Both the position numbers and the translations under genes were made by a program. From positions 62,001-126,000 of the forward strand of contig NZ_BMWH01000014.1 in the NCBI RefSeq assembly GCF_014651135.1: a DNA stretch of 64,000 nucleotides, given 5' to 3'. Positions 42,117 to 50,590 of this stretch are shown here, in pieces. Each line of letters starts with the position of its first letter. Position 1 is the stretch's first letter. The notes below the pieces were generated by a model. The model searched no databases. It was not told where the DNA came from and saw only the letters and a program-made list of their open reading frames with translations. Origin of the DNA: Streptomyces echinoruber (lineage in GTDB: Bacteria; Actinomycetota; Actinomycetes; Streptomycetales; Streptomycetaceae).

Positions 42117-42869
42117 GTGCGCGTACTGCTGATTGTCGTGGCCGCCCTGTGGGGCGCGGGTGCCGGGGTGCTGCTGCCGCGGGCCGCCCACCGGCTGTCG
42201 GTGGAGGCCGGGCGGCCCTGGCGGGGCCGGTGCCCCGGCGGGCACCGGCTGACCGGTGCGCTCGGCGGCTGGGTGGGGCCGGCACGGTGCGCGGGGGACG
42301 GGGACGGCGCCCGGTGCGGGACGTACGGGCCGGGCACCGCCCGGGTGGTGGCCGTGACGGCGCTCGTGTGCGCGGCCCTGGCCGCCGCCACCGGCCGCCG
42401 CCCGGAGGCCGCCGTGTGGCTGCTGCTCGCACCCGTCGGCGTCCTGCTGGCGCTCGTGGACCTGCGGGTGCACCGCCTGCCCGATGTGCTGACCCTGCCG
42501 TCGGCCGCCGCGACGGCCGCGCTGCTCGGTGCCGCGGCCCTGCTGCCGGCGGCGGCGGGGTCCTGGCCGACGGCGCTGCTGGGCGGGCTCGCGCTGGGGG
42601 CCGGCTACCTGGTGCTGTTCCTGATCAACCCGGCCGGGATGGGCCTCGGCGACGTCAAGCTCGCCCTCGCCCTGGGCACGGCCCTCGGCTGGTACGGCTG
42701 GCCGGTCCTGGTCACGGGCGCCTTCGCCGGCCTGCTCTACGGCGCGCTGTACGGCTTGGCGCTGCTCGCCCTGCGCCGCGCGGACCGCAAGTCGGCCCTT
42801 CCGCTGGGGCCGTTCATGCTCGGGGGTGCCTTCACCGGGGTGGTGCTGGGCGCGTTCGCCGCCGGATGA
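42117..42869 (+). CDS. A24-type prepilin peptidase
   Basis: 250 aa; GTG start. Integral membrane protein with about six helices. The aspartyl catalytic pair is visible: the first Asp in LLALVDLRVHRLPDVLTLPS, the second in GMGLGDVKLALALG (GxGD motif). The N-terminal part has Cys at RCPGG and ARCAG; RCGTYG follows, but no full zinc module as in PilD. It cleaves Flp and the TadE-like pseudopilins. Lies 1.3 kb from the last pilus gene rather than inside the operon. Confidence 0.88.
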   Translation: MRVLLIVVAALWGAGAGVLLPRAAHRLSVEAGRPWRGRCPGGHRLTGALGGWVGPARCAGDGDGARCGTYGPGTARVVAVTALVCAALAAATGRRPEAAVWLLLAPVGVLLALVDLRVHRLPDVLTLPSAAATAALLGAAALLPAAAGSWPTALLGGLALGAGYLVLFLINPAGMGLGDVKLALALGTALGWYGWPVLVTGAFAGLLYGALYGLALLALRRADRKSALPLGPFMLGGAFTGVVLGAFAAG

Positions 42870-42930
42870 GGCGGGCTCGGCGTACCGTGCCGGGACAGGA
42901 AGCGACGAGGCGGCAGGAGGCGAGGCGGTC

Positions 42931-43506
42931 GTGCGCAGGATCGTGCTGATGATGTCGGTCTCCCTCGATGGACGCTTCGAGGGAGAGGGCCGGGACATCA
43001 CCTGGCACCGCGTCGACGACGCGCTGCACCGGCACTTCAACGACACGCTCCGGCGGGCCGGCGCCTTCCTCAGCGGGCGGGTGACGTACGAGCTGATGGC
43101 CGGTTACTGGCCCACGGCCGACGCGGACCCGGAGGCGAGCGCGCCCGTGGCCGAGTTCGCGGGGATCTGGCGGGAGAAGCCCAAGGTCGTGTACTCGCGC
43201 ACCCTGCCGGAGGGCGCGGCGGGGTGGCACACCACCGTCGTGCGGGAGGTCGTCCCCGAGGAGGTGCGGGCACTGCGGGAGCAGCCCGGCGGGGACCTGG
43301 TGCTCGGCGGCGCGAACCTCGCCGCGAGCTTCCTGCGGCACGGGCTCGTCGACGAGTTCCGCACCTACGTCCATCCCGTTCTCGTCGGCCGCGGCACACC
43401 GCTCTTCCCGCCGGACGGCGCGCCGGTGCCGCTGCGGCTCGTCGAGTCCCGCACGTTCGGCAACGGGGTCGTGCTGCTGCGGCACGAACGCGAGCACGCA
43501 CCGTGA
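42931..43506 (+). CDS. RibD C-terminal/dihydrofolate-reductase-like protein
   Basis: 191 aa from GTG (MRRIVLMMSVSLDGRF), with GGAGG ten bases upstream. Pattern: MSVSLDGRFEGEGRDITWHR, GAFLSGRVTYELMAGYWP, KVVYSRTLPE, GGDLVLGGANLAASFLRHGL and DEFRTYVHPVLVGRGTPLF. This is the YyaP/YwjB-like RibD_C family, presumed NAD(P)H-dependent reductases without assigned substrate. Not part of riboflavin synthesis here. Confidence 0.85.
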   Translation: MRRIVLMMSVSLDGRFEGEGRDITWHRVDDALHRHFNDTLRRAGAFLSGRVTYELMAGYWPTADADPEASAPVAEFAGIWREKPKVVYSRTLPEGAAGWHTTVVREVVPEEVRALREQPGGDLVLGGANLAASFLRHGLVDEFRTYVHPVLVGRGTPLFPPDGAPVPLRLVESRTFGNGVVLLRHEREHAP

Positions 43507-43606
43507 AACAGCCCCCGTCAGACCGCTGCGTGAAACCGTCCCGCCACGCCACCGCGTGAAACCGCCCCGTCATGCCGCTCCGTGAAGCCGTCCCGTCATG
43601 TCGTTG
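43502..43606. repeat. 26-27 bp tandem repeat after the reductase gene
   Basis: Four units at 43502, 43529, 43555 and 43581, each beginning CGTGAAACCG or a one- or two-base variant. They occupy the 3' end and the gap before the monooxygenase gene. Each contains CCGTCAT or similar, but no clear protein-binding consensus. Confidence 0.8.
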
Positions 43607-43648
43607 TCGCGCGGGTGCGCCGCGGGCAGGGCGGGTAGGAAGGGACGC

Positions 43649-44524
43649 ATGACTGCACTCGGCGCGGTGTTTCGCCCCCAACTGCCCCCCGAACGGCTGC
43701 GATCGCTCGCCCGGCTCGCCGACGACAGCGGGCTGGAGGAGCTGTGGCTGTGGGAGGACTGCTTCCGGGAGGGCGGCATCGCGACGGCCGCGGCCGCCCT
43801 CGCCTGGACCGAGCGGGTACGGGTCGGGGTGGGCCTGCTGCCGGTGCCGCTGCGCAACGTCGCGCTCACCGCGATGGAGGCGGCCAGTCTGCACCGCATG
43901 TTCCCGGGGCGGGCCGTCCTCGGCGTCGGGCACGGGGTGCAGGACTGGATGGCGCAGGTCGGCGCGCGGGCCGAGTCGCCGCTGACGCTGCTGCGCGAGC
44001 ACCTCACCGCCCTGCGCGCCCTGCTGGCCGGGGAACGGGTGACCACGAAGGGACGCTACGTGCGGCTCGACGACGTCGCGCTCGACTGGCCGCCGCCCGG
44101 CCCCGCCCCGGTGTTCGCCGGGGCGACCGGCCCGCGCACGCTGCGGCTGTCCGGCGAGGCGGCCGACGGCACGATCCTCACCTCGGCCACGCCTCCCGAC
44201 GGCGTCCGGCAGGCCCGCCGGCTCGTCGACGAGGGACGCCGCGCGTCCGGCCGTACCGGCGTGCCGCACCACGTCGTGGTCTACCTCCTCGCCGCCACCG
44301 GCCCGGACGCCGCCGAGCGGCTGCGTGCCGAGCTCGCCGCGGAGGGCACCGGCCAGGTGCCGGGCCTGGGTGCCGCCGGGGACGCGGACACCGTCGCCGA
44401 GGCCGTCCGGCGCCTCGCGGAGGCCGGCGCCGACACGGTCGTCCTGCAGCCCACCGGCGACGAGCCCGACCCCGAGAGCTTCGTGCGTTTCGTGGCGCAG
44501 GAGGTGCGGCCCCGGGTGCCGTAG
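43649..44524 (+). CDS. Luciferase-like (F420/FMN-dependent) monooxygenase
   Basis: 291 aa from MTALGAVFRP; AGGAAGGG supports this ATG over one 51 bp upstream. TIM-barrel features: LRSLARLADDSGLEELWLWE, VRVGVGLLPVPLRNVALTAM, FPGRAVLGVGHGVQDWMAQV, LREHLTALRALLAGE, PPPGPAPVFAGATGPRTLRL and a C-terminal EAVRRLAEAGADTVVLQPTG. Similar proteins use F420 or FMNH2; substrate unknown. Stands alone. Confidence 0.85.
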   Translation: MTALGAVFRPQLPPERLRSLARLADDSGLEELWLWEDCFREGGIATAAAALAWTERVRVGVGLLPVPLRNVALTAMEAASLHRMFPGRAVLGVGHGVQDWMAQVGARAESPLTLLREHLTALRALLAGERVTTKGRYVRLDDVALDWPPPGPAPVFAGATGPRTLRLSGEAADGTILTSATPPDGVRQARRLVDEGRRASGRTGVPHHVVVYLLAATGPDAAERLRAELAAEGTGQVPGLGAAGDADTVAEAVRRLAEAGADTVVLQPTGDEPDPESFVRFVAQEVRPRVP

Positions 44525-45051
44525 GACAAGGGCGGAACGGGGACCGGACGGGGCCGGAAGAGAGGCGGGACGGGGCCCCGGCGGGCTCGGGTTTCCACAT
44601 TGTTATGTGCGCGGCGTTCCGGACGGCTCGCCTCCGGGTGCCCCGGCGCCACACGTCCAGACCAATGTAATTCGCGTGAGCAAAGCAACGTGGGGGTCGC
44701 CACACGGGGCAGGAGGTCACGCGCCGCCGCTTGCCCTGCTCGCGGGGGTGCGGCCCGGGCGGGCGCGTCCGCCGCGCACCTGTCCGGAGGGCAAGCGAGT
44801 GTTCGCGACCGGGTTCACCCGTCCAGGGGATGCGCGGACAACTCGTCGGCTGTGTCGCAACATTGGCCAAAGCCGTCGTATCCCCAGGATTCCTTCGTAT
44901 CCGGTCTGTTTTTCCTGCGATTCTGTCGCCGTCGGCGCCCGATCCCACCCGGAATGGCGCCTTCCGCGCTCAGCGGGGCGTCGCCGGGCGACTTCGGAGA
45001 GTAATTGTGGTGCGCTGATGCACGCAGCATCACTCACGAAGGGTTATGGTG
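44525..45051. other. Intergenic region upstream of the 6C-type RNA
   Basis: Several open frames exist on both strands, but none shows a family pattern or typical codon bias. The AT-richer section at 44850-44930 and 44995-45050 could hold promoters. A minus-strand frame at 44815-45033 was considered and rejected as a gene. Confidence 0.4.
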
Positions 45052-45105
45052 GAAGCCCCCCCTCGGGCCGGTCCGTCTCCCCCCCACGGACCGGCCCGTT
45101 TTCTT
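45052..45105 (+). ncRNA. 6C-type actinobacterial small RNA (candidate)
   Basis: Two 7-cytosine runs (45056-45062 and 45079-45085) are the hallmark of 6C RNAs. The second lies in the loop of a perfect 13-bp hairpin, CGGGCCGGTCCGT (45064-45076) with ACGGACCGGCCCG (45086-45098), followed by UUUUCUU, a strong intrinsic terminator. TATGGT at 45045-45050 is a possible -10, placing the 5' end near 45055; no good -35 is visible and the RNA may start earlier. 6C RNAs act by pairing through the C-rich loops (family knowledge). No coding frame fits. Confidence 0.6.
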
Positions 45106-45438
45106 GTGCGCCGCCCGGTGCGCCGGATGCGCCCCCCATGGGGCGGCCCCTCGTCGCCCGGCCTGCGGGGCCCCGGCCACCCGGCCCGCAAGGCTCTGGT
45201 CGCCCGACTTGCGAGGCCCCGGCCGCCCGGCCTCCTCGCCCCCGCCGCCCTCCCCGGCCCCGTGCCCCCCGCCATCACCCCGCCGCCGCCCGCCTCCTGA
45301 CCACCCGTTGGCGGTCCGGCCGCCCGACAGCGGTAGGCTTCGCCTCCGGGGACCGCCGCACGGACGCGGCCGCCGTACGACGGGCACGCGAGGCCGACCG
45401 CGCCCGTCCGATCCTCAACCGGAGGGGCTGACGATCAC
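45106..45438. other. Upstream region of the isoprenyl transferase
   Basis: Very GC-rich low-complexity DNA with degenerate CCCGGCC-type units; no gene seen. TAGGCT at 45333-45338 could be a -10 for the next gene, but the matching TTGGCG is 20 bp upstream, longer than usual. Confidence 0.4.
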
Positions 45439-46212
45439 GTGATCCTGCGCGACAAGCTGCGGAGCCTGCTGGTCAGGCTGTACGCGCGCCGGGTGGAAGG
45501 CCACCTGGACCACGCTCAGGTGCCCAAGCACATCGGCGTCATCATGGACGGCAACCGCCGCTGGGCGAAGGCCGCCGGTTCCAGCACCGCCGACGGGCAC
45601 CGGGCCGGCGCCGACAAGATCGAGGAGTTCCTCGGCTGGTGCGCCGAGACCGACGTCGAGGTCGTCACCCTCTGGCTGCTGTCCACCGACAACCTCTCCC
45701 GTCCGCAGGAGGAGCTCGGCCCGCTCCTGGACATCATCGAGGACGTCGTGCGCTCCCTGGCCGCCGACGGCCGCTGGCGCGTCCATCACGTCGGCACCCC
45801 CGACATCCTCCCGGCCGGCATGCAGCGCGCCCTGAAGGAGGCCGAGGAGGCCACCGCCGGCGTCCAGGGGATACTGGTCAACGTGGCCATCGGCTACGGC
45901 GGCCGCCAGGAGATCGCCGACGCCGTGCGCTCCATGCTCCTCGACGCCCACGAGCGGGGCGTGTCGCTGGAGGAGCTCGCCGAGCAGGTCGACATCGACA
46001 TGATCGGCCGGCACATGTACACCCGCGACCAGCCCGACCCCGACCTCGTCATCCGCACCAGCGGCGAGCAGCGGCTGTCCGGTTTCATGCTGTGGCAGAC
46101 CGCCCATTCGGAGTACTACTTCTGCGAGGTCTTCTGGCCGGCCTTCCGCAAGGTCGACTTCCTGCGCGCCCTGCGCGACTACGCCGCACGCCACCGGCGC
46201 TACGGCGGCTGA
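45439..46212 (+). CDS. uppS: Isoprenyl (undecaprenyl-type) diphosphate synthase
   Basis: 257 aa, GTG start; GGAGG lies about 13 bases upstream. cis-Prenyltransferase motifs: HIGVIMDGNRRWAK (catalytic D37), WLLSTDNLSRP, NVAIGYGGRQEI and the C-terminal DLVIRTSGEQRLSGFMLWQ followed by SEYYF. It condenses isopentenyl diphosphate in Z configuration to make the lipid carrier for peptidoglycan, or a shorter product. Streptomyces often has more than one such gene, so which chain length is made cannot be told. Confidence 0.93.
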   Translation: MILRDKLRSLLVRLYARRVEGHLDHAQVPKHIGVIMDGNRRWAKAAGSSTADGHRAGADKIEEFLGWCAETDVEVVTLWLLSTDNLSRPQEELGPLLDIIEDVVRSLAADGRWRVHHVGTPDILPAGMQRALKEAEEATAGVQGILVNVAIGYGGRQEIADAVRSMLLDAHERGVSLEELAEQVDIDMIGRHMYTRDQPDPDLVIRTSGEQRLSGFMLWQTAHSEYYFCEVFWPAFRKVDFLRALRDYAARHRRYGG

Positions 46213-46596
46213 CACCCCGCGGCATCCGCCGCGACCGGGCGCCGGCGCGGCCCCTGCGGCCAGGCGTCGGCGCAACCCCCTGCGACCAGGCGTTACGCGG
46301 AGTTCACCGGTGCGCCGCCGTACGGTCTGGCATGGCGGCGCGATTTCGAGGGCATAAGGCAGACAGGTCGACACCCGAACCACGGGTGTCGGATCTCAGC
46401 GGGCGGCACGCGCCGTCCGCCCGGGAGGCCCGTTGCACCAGCCCGACCGTGCGGTCACGGCACGGATCCAGACGCGCAGGGCCGGTTCTCGGCCCGCGGT
46501 GCGGCGGGACCGACGACCGGCCGGAATTCTTCCCGCCCGTCCCGGCCCCGGCCTCCCTCTCGCCGCTCCCCGACCTCAGAGGGGGTACGTCTCTCC
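46213..46596. other. Leader region of the PhoH-like gene with hairpins
   Basis: No gene. CGACACCCG (46369-46377) and CGGGTGTCG (46383-46391) form a 9-bp stem with a 5-nt loop. A second possible stem, GGGCGG with CCGCCC, lies at about 46400-46421. Their order suggests a structured 5' leader of the downstream mRNA. No recognised riboswitch consensus. Confidence 0.4.
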
Positions 46597-47922
46597 GTGG
46601 TGACCAGCACAAAGCGCCACAAGCCAGACCGGCGCACCTATGTTCTCGACACCAGCGTCCTGCTGGCCGACCCGAACGCCGTGAGCCGCTTCGAGGAGCA
46701 CGAGGTCGTGCTGCCGATCGTCGTGGTCACGGAGCTGGAGGCCAAGCGGCACCATCCCGAACTCGGCTACTTCGCCCGGCAGGCCCTGCGCCTGCTGGAC
46801 GACCTCCGGGTGCGCTACGGCCGCCTCGACGCCCCCATCCCGACCGGGGACCTCGGCGGGACCCTGCGGGTCGAGCTCAACCACTCCGACCCCAGCGTGC
46901 TGCCCACCGGCTACCGGCAGGGGGACAACGACTCGCGCATCCTCGCGGTCGCCCGCAACCTGCAGGCCGAGGGCTTCGACGTCACGGTCGTGTCGAAGGA
47001 CCTGCCGCTGCGGATCAAGGCGTCCTCGGTCGGCCTGCTGGCCGAGGAGTATCGCGCCGAACTCGCCATCACGGACGCCTCCGGCTGGACCGGCATGGCG
47101 GAGCTCGCCCTCTCCGGGGAGCAGGTCGACATCCTGTTCGAGGCCGGGCGGGTGCACGTGCCCGAGGCGGCCGACCTGCCCGTGCACACCGGCCTGACGA
47201 TCCAGTCCGAGCGCGGCCACGCGCTGGGCCGGGTCACGCCCGAGGGCGACGTGCGGCTGGTGCGCGGCGACCGGGAGGCCTTCGGTATCAAGGGCCGCAG
47301 CGCCGAGCAGCGCATCGCGCTCGACCTGCTGCTCGACCCGGAGGTGGGGATCGTGTCGATGGGCGGCCGGGCCGGCACCGGCAAGTCGGCGCTGGCGCTG
47401 TGCGCGGGCCTGGAGGCGGTGCTGGAGCGCCGTCAGCACCAGAAGGTGATGGTCTTCCGCCCGCTGTACGCGGTGGGCGGGCAGGAGCTCGGCTATCTGC
47501 CCGGCACCGAGGCGGAGAAGATGAGCCCCTGGGCGCAGGCGGTGTTCGACACGCTGTCCGCGGTCACCAGCCGCGAGGTCATCGAGGAGGTCACCGCCCG
47601 CGGCATGCTGGAGGTGCTGCCGCTCACCCACATCCGCGGCCGGTCCCTGCACGACGCCTTCGTGATCGTGGACGAGGCGCAGTCGCTGGAACGCAACGTT
47701 CTGCTGACCGTTCTGTCCCGGATCGGGGCGAACTCCCGGGTCGTTCTCACCCACGACGTGGCGCAGCGGGACAACCTGCGGGTGGGGCGCTACGACGGTG
47801 TCGTCGCCGTCGTGGAGAAGCTGAAGGGGCATCCGCTCTTCGCGCACGTCACCCTCACCCGGTCCGAGAGGTCCCAGATTGCGGCCCTGGTGACCGAAAT
47901 GCTGGAGGACGGTCAGCTCTGA
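46597..47922 (+). CDS. PIN-PhoH fusion ATPase (PhoH2-type)
   Basis: 441 aa; two consecutive GTG codons (46597, 46600) could start. Residues 12-150 are a PIN RNase domain: TYVLDTSVLLADPNAVSRFE, VVVTELEAK and GDNDSRILAVARNL, with the acidic residues needed for metal. Residues 240-441 are the PhoH ATPase: MGGRAGTGKSALALCAGLE (K263), VFRPLYAVGGQELGYLPG, DAFVIVDEAQSLERNVLLT and LTHDVAQRDNLRVGRYDGV. PhoH2 proteins are sequence-specific RNA helicase/RNases. Confidence 0.92.
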   Translation: MVTSTKRHKPDRRTYVLDTSVLLADPNAVSRFEEHEVVLPIVVVTELEAKRHHPELGYFARQALRLLDDLRVRYGRLDAPIPTGDLGGTLRVELNHSDPSVLPTGYRQGDNDSRILAVARNLQAEGFDVTVVSKDLPLRIKASSVGLLAEEYRAELAITDASGWTGMAELALSGEQVDILFEAGRVHVPEAADLPVHTGLTIQSERGHALGRVTPEGDVRLVRGDREAFGIKGRSAEQRIALDLLLDPEVGIVSMGGRAGTGKSALALCAGLEAVLERRQHQKVMVFRPLYAVGGQELGYLPGTEAEKMSPWAQAVFDTLSAVTSREVIEEVTARGMLEVLPLTHIRGRSLHDAFVIVDEAQSLERNVLLTVLSRIGANSRVVLTHDVAQRDNLRVGRYDGVVAVVEKLKGHPLFAHVTLTRSERSQIAALVTEMLEDGQL

Positions 47923-47968
47923 GCCGTCCGGGTGAGATGTTCAACTTCACAGGGGCGACGCGGTGATG

Positions 47969-48010
47969 GGCGCCGTCCGGCGAAGCCAGAGAGCCTAGCC
48001 GGGCGGCGCC
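47969..48010 (+). terminator. Stem-loop after the PhoH-like gene
   Basis: GGCGCCGTCCGGC (47969-47981) and GCCGGGCGGCGCC (47998-48010) form a 13-bp stem with one G-U type mismatch and a 16-nt loop, 47 bp after the stop. No U-tract, as is common for Streptomyces terminators. Confidence 0.6.
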
Positions 48011-48052
48011 GTCGTGTACGGCGGTTCCGTGAAATCCCCTCCGTCAAACAAG

Positions 48053-48068
48053 GTGTGAGCTTTCACAC
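48053..48068. promoter_or_regulatory. GTGTGA-GCTT-TCACAC palindrome
   Basis: Perfect 6-bp arms with a 4-bp centre, 285 bp before the SLT transglycosylase start. It resembles a CRP-type half-site pair (TGTGA/TCACA) but with 4 rather than 6 intervening bases, so another regulator is more likely. It may control the transglycosylase promoter. Confidence 0.45.
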
Positions 48069-48199
48069 GCAACTCGGAATTGCCATCGGGCGTCGGGTTA
48101 CGGCAAAGTCTCGTTCCTGTCAGGCCCCGCATACGACACACCCGCGCCCCCAGCGGTGCGGAGCCCCAGTGGCAACACCGCCAACTCCATAGCGTCGTC

Positions 48200-48340
48200 G
48201 TATGCCGCCCGAGCACCATGCGGCGCTCCCGAAGAGGGGAGTTGCCCACCGGGCCCGCGCCTCCCGTGACCCCGTAGTTGGGGAGGCCAGTGCCAGGGGC
48301 ACGATCGCGTCCGCCAGGGTCACCGAAGCGGGCGATGCTG
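48200..48340 (+). promoter_or_regulatory. Highly structured leader of the transglycosylase mRNA
   Basis: Several stems can be drawn: CTCCC/GGGAG (about 48227-48242), CCTCCC/GGGAGG with alternative CCCC/GGGG inside (about 48262-48289), and GTGCC/GGCAC (about 48292-48304). Overlapping alternatives are typical of a regulatory RNA. Peptidoglycan hydrolase genes in Streptomyces often carry c-di-AMP riboswitches, but the conserved ydaO sequence blocks were not recognised here. Confidence 0.35.
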
Positions 48341-48352
48341 GAAGGAAACCGT

Positions 48353-49051
48353 GTGAGCCGGATTTCGGTCCGGGGATTCGCAGTGGCCTCCGCCACCGCG
48401 GTCACCGCAGTCGGAAGCGTGGTCGGCGTTGCCTCGGGCAGTACCGCCCAGAGCAACGACGCCGAGGCTACGGCCTACGAGACGACGACGCTCCTCGCGG
48501 ACATCCCTGCCGGCCAGCAGGCCCAGGTGCAGACCGCGTCCCTGACGCAGCAGGCCGACGCGCAGGCCATCGCTGCTGACGCGACCGCCAAGAAGGCCGC
48601 CGAGGAGGCGGCCCGCAAGGCGGCCGCCGAGACCGCGATCAAGAAGAAGGAGGCCGCCGAGCAGGCGGCCAAGGCGGCCAAGGAGCGCGCCGAGGCGAAG
48701 AAGGCCGCGAGCCGCGACGCCGCCCGGAGCGTCACCGACTTCCCCGTTCAGACCTCCTACACCGTCGCCCAGATCCAGGCGATGGCGCAGCAGATGGTCC
48801 CCGCGGGCCAGTTCCAGTGCTTCAGCAACATCGTGGACCACGAGTCGAGCTGGAACTACCAGGCGGTCAACGCCTCCTCCGGAGCCTACGGCCTCTTCCA
48901 GGCCCTGCCCGGCTCCAAGATGGCCACCGCGGGCGCCGACTGGCGCACCAACCCCGCCACGCAGATCAAGTGGGGCCTGAACTACATGAACAGCCGCTAC
49001 GGCAGCCCCTGCGAGGCGTGGTCGTTCTGGCAGGCCAACCACTGGTACTGA
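48353..49051 (+). CDS. Secreted SLT-domain transglycosylase
   Basis: 232 aa from GTG 48353 (GGAAGGA 6 bases upstream). Signal peptide ISVRGFAVASATAVTAVGSVVGVASG. Residues 65-140 are an Ala/Lys/Glu coiled coil (KKAAEEAARKAAAETAIKKK and similar). The C-terminal lysozyme-like domain has IVDHESSWNYQAVNASSGAY (catalytic Glu), GLFQALPGSKMATAG, GLNYMNSRYGSPCEAWSFWQ and ends NHWY. It cleaves glycan strands during growth or sporulation. The coiled coil probably positions it at the wall. Confidence 0.9.
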   Translation: MSRISVRGFAVASATAVTAVGSVVGVASGSTAQSNDAEATAYETTTLLADIPAGQQAQVQTASLTQQADAQAIAADATAKKAAEEAARKAAAETAIKKKEAAEQAAKAAKERAEAKKAASRDAARSVTDFPVQTSYTVAQIQAMAQQMVPAGQFQCFSNIVDHESSWNYQAVNASSGAYGLFQALPGSKMATAGADWRTNPATQIKWGLNYMNSRYGSPCEAWSFWQANHWY

Positions 49052-49109
49052 GCCGCTGCCGAGCCGTTACCGAGCAGAACGGCCCTCGCGGCCGCTCTCA
49101 ACCCCGCGC

Positions 49110-49143
49110 AGCCCCTTCCCCGTCCTTAGGGGGAGGGGCTTTC
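49110..49143 (+). terminator. Intrinsic terminator after the transglycosylase gene
   Basis: AGCCCCTTCCCC (49110-49121) pairs with GGGGGAGGGGCT (49129-49140), 12 bp with one U-G pair and a 7-nt loop, followed by TTTCG. Lies 59 bp after the stop. Confidence 0.8.
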
Positions 49144-49206
49144 GCCGTGTACGGTCGGACGGACGACTCCGGGGGAGTGGTGGGCAGAGACGGGGCAAGA
49201 GGACGG

Positions 49207-50511
49207 ATGATGTCGCGAGTACCGGGGTGGCTCGGCCGGCTGGGCGCCGGACTGACCGACTTGGGCGAGCGGTTGGAGGAGCGCCGAGCCGAGGTGGAAC
49301 AGGAACCGGCCGAGGGCGAGCCGCCGCCCGGTGAGGCACAGCACCTCCACGCCGACCACGTCACCGTTGTGCCGGCCCGGCCGGATCCCGCGCAGGCGGT
49401 GCCCTGGGGCGTGCGGGTGGCCGCCGAGGCCGGCTGGCGCATTCTGGTCCTCGCCGGGACCGTCTGGGTGCTCATGCGGGTCATCAGCGCGGTGCAGCTG
49501 GTGGTGCTGGCGTTCGTGACCGCGCTGCTCATCACGGCGCTGCTGCAGCCGACGGTGACGCGGCTGCGGCGGAGCGGGGTGCCGCGCGGCCCGGCGACCG
49601 CGCTCACCGCGGTGCTCGGGTTCGTGGTGATGGGCCTGATCGGCTGGTTCGTGACCTGGCAGGTCATGGAGAACATCGACACCCTCTCCGACCAGATCCA
49701 GGACGGCATCGACGAGCTGCGCAAGTGGCTGCTGCACAGCCCCTTCCACGTCACCGACAAGCAGATCAACCGGATCGCCAAGAACCTGCGCGAGGCGATC
49801 GGCGCCAACACCGACCAGATCACCTCGGCCGGCCTGGAGGGCGTGACCGTCGTCGTGGAGGCGCTCACCGGCATCCTCCTGACGATCTTCTCCACCCTCT
49901 TCCTGCTCTACGACGGCGAGCGGATCTGGGCCTGGTGCCTGAAGCTGGTCCCCGCCGCCGCCCGCCCGGGCGTGGCCGGGGCCGGCCCGCGGGCCTGGCG
50001 CACGCTCACCGCCTACGTGCGCGGCACGGTGCTCGTCGCCCTGATCGACGCCATCTTCATCGGCCTCGGCATCTACTTCCTGGACGTGCCGATGGCCGTC
50101 CCGCTGGCGGTGTTCATCTTCCTCTTCGCCTTTGTCCCGCTGGTCGGCGCGGTCGTCTCCGGCGCCCTCGCCGTCGTCGTCGCGCTGGTCACGCAGGGCG
50201 TCTTCACCGCCGTGATGACCCTGGTCGTGGTCCTGGCCGTGCAGCAGATCGAGGGCCACGTGCTGCAGCCCTTCATCCTCGGCCGCGCCGTGCGCGTCCA
50301 CCCCCTCGCCGTCGTCCTGGCCGTCTCCGCCGGCGGCATGGTGGCCGGCATCGGCGGTGCCGTCGTCGCCGTCCCGCTCGTCGCGGTCACCAACACCGTC
50401 GTCGGCTACCTGCGCGCCTACTCCCAGCAGCCCGTCCCCCGCCGCCCGCCGCCGCCCCCGGCCGGTACGGAGTCGTCAGCCCCGGCCGACTCACCGGACC
50501 CGGCGCGGTAG
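49207..50511 (+). CDS. AI-2E family membrane transporter
   Basis: 434 aa (ATG 49207 or 49210). A 75-residue acidic N-terminus precedes the PF01594-type domain: WRILVLAGTVWVLMRVISAV, LVVLAFVTALLITALLQPTV, GFVVMGLIGWFVTWQVMENI, a long amphipathic section TLSDQIQDGIDELRKWLLHS, LLTIFSTLFLLYDGERIWAW, IDAIFIGLGIYFLDVPMAVP and FIFLFAFVPLVGAVVSGALA, with the family signature PFILGRAVRVHPLAVVLAVS. Family members export diverse solutes or Na+; substrate unknown. Pro-rich tail. Confidence 0.88.
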   Translation: MMSRVPGWLGRLGAGLTDLGERLEERRAEVEQEPAEGEPPPGEAQHLHADHVTVVPARPDPAQAVPWGVRVAAEAGWRILVLAGTVWVLMRVISAVQLVVLAFVTALLITALLQPTVTRLRRSGVPRGPATALTAVLGFVVMGLIGWFVTWQVMENIDTLSDQIQDGIDELRKWLLHSPFHVTDKQINRIAKNLREAIGANTDQITSAGLEGVTVVVEALTGILLTIFSTLFLLYDGERIWAWCLKLVPAAARPGVAGAGPRAWRTLTAYVRGTVLVALIDAIFIGLGIYFLDVPMAVPLAVFIFLFAFVPLVGAVVSGALAVVVALVTQGVFTAVMTLVVVLAVQQIEGHVLQPFILGRAVRVHPLAVVLAVSAGGMVAGIGGAVVAVPLVAVTNTVVGYLRAYSQQPVPRRPPPPPAGTESSAPADSPDPAR

Positions 50512-50530
50512 CGGGCGGCCGGGCAGACGA

Positions 50531-50568
50531 ACGGGCCCCCGTCCACCGTGCGGTGGACGGGGGCCCGT
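50531..50568. terminator. Bidirectional terminator hairpin
   Basis: ACGGGCCCCCGTCCACC (50531-50547) and GGTGGACGGGGGCCCGT (50552-50568) form a perfect 17-bp stem with loop GTGC. It lies between the convergent AI-2E and ahpD genes and should stop transcription in both directions. Confidence 0.88.
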
Positions 50569-50590
50569 GAGCGCGGGGGCCGGACCGCTC

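Noticed and set aside
41955..43606. CRISPR-like appearance of tandem repeats
   Set aside because: Units are contiguous with no unique spacers, and no cas genes are near.
44717..45037. Minus-strand frames in the gap before the 6C-type RNA
   Set aside because: Weak codon bias, no ribosome-binding site and no recognised domain; overlapping frames on both strands look equally open.
48053..48068. Canonical CRP site
   Set aside because: Half-sites TGTGA/TCACA are separated by 4 rather than 6 bases, so it is listed only as a palindrome.
48200..48340. ydaO (c-di-AMP) riboswitch
   Set aside because: The expected conserved blocks could not be found by eye; kept only as an unclassified structured leader.
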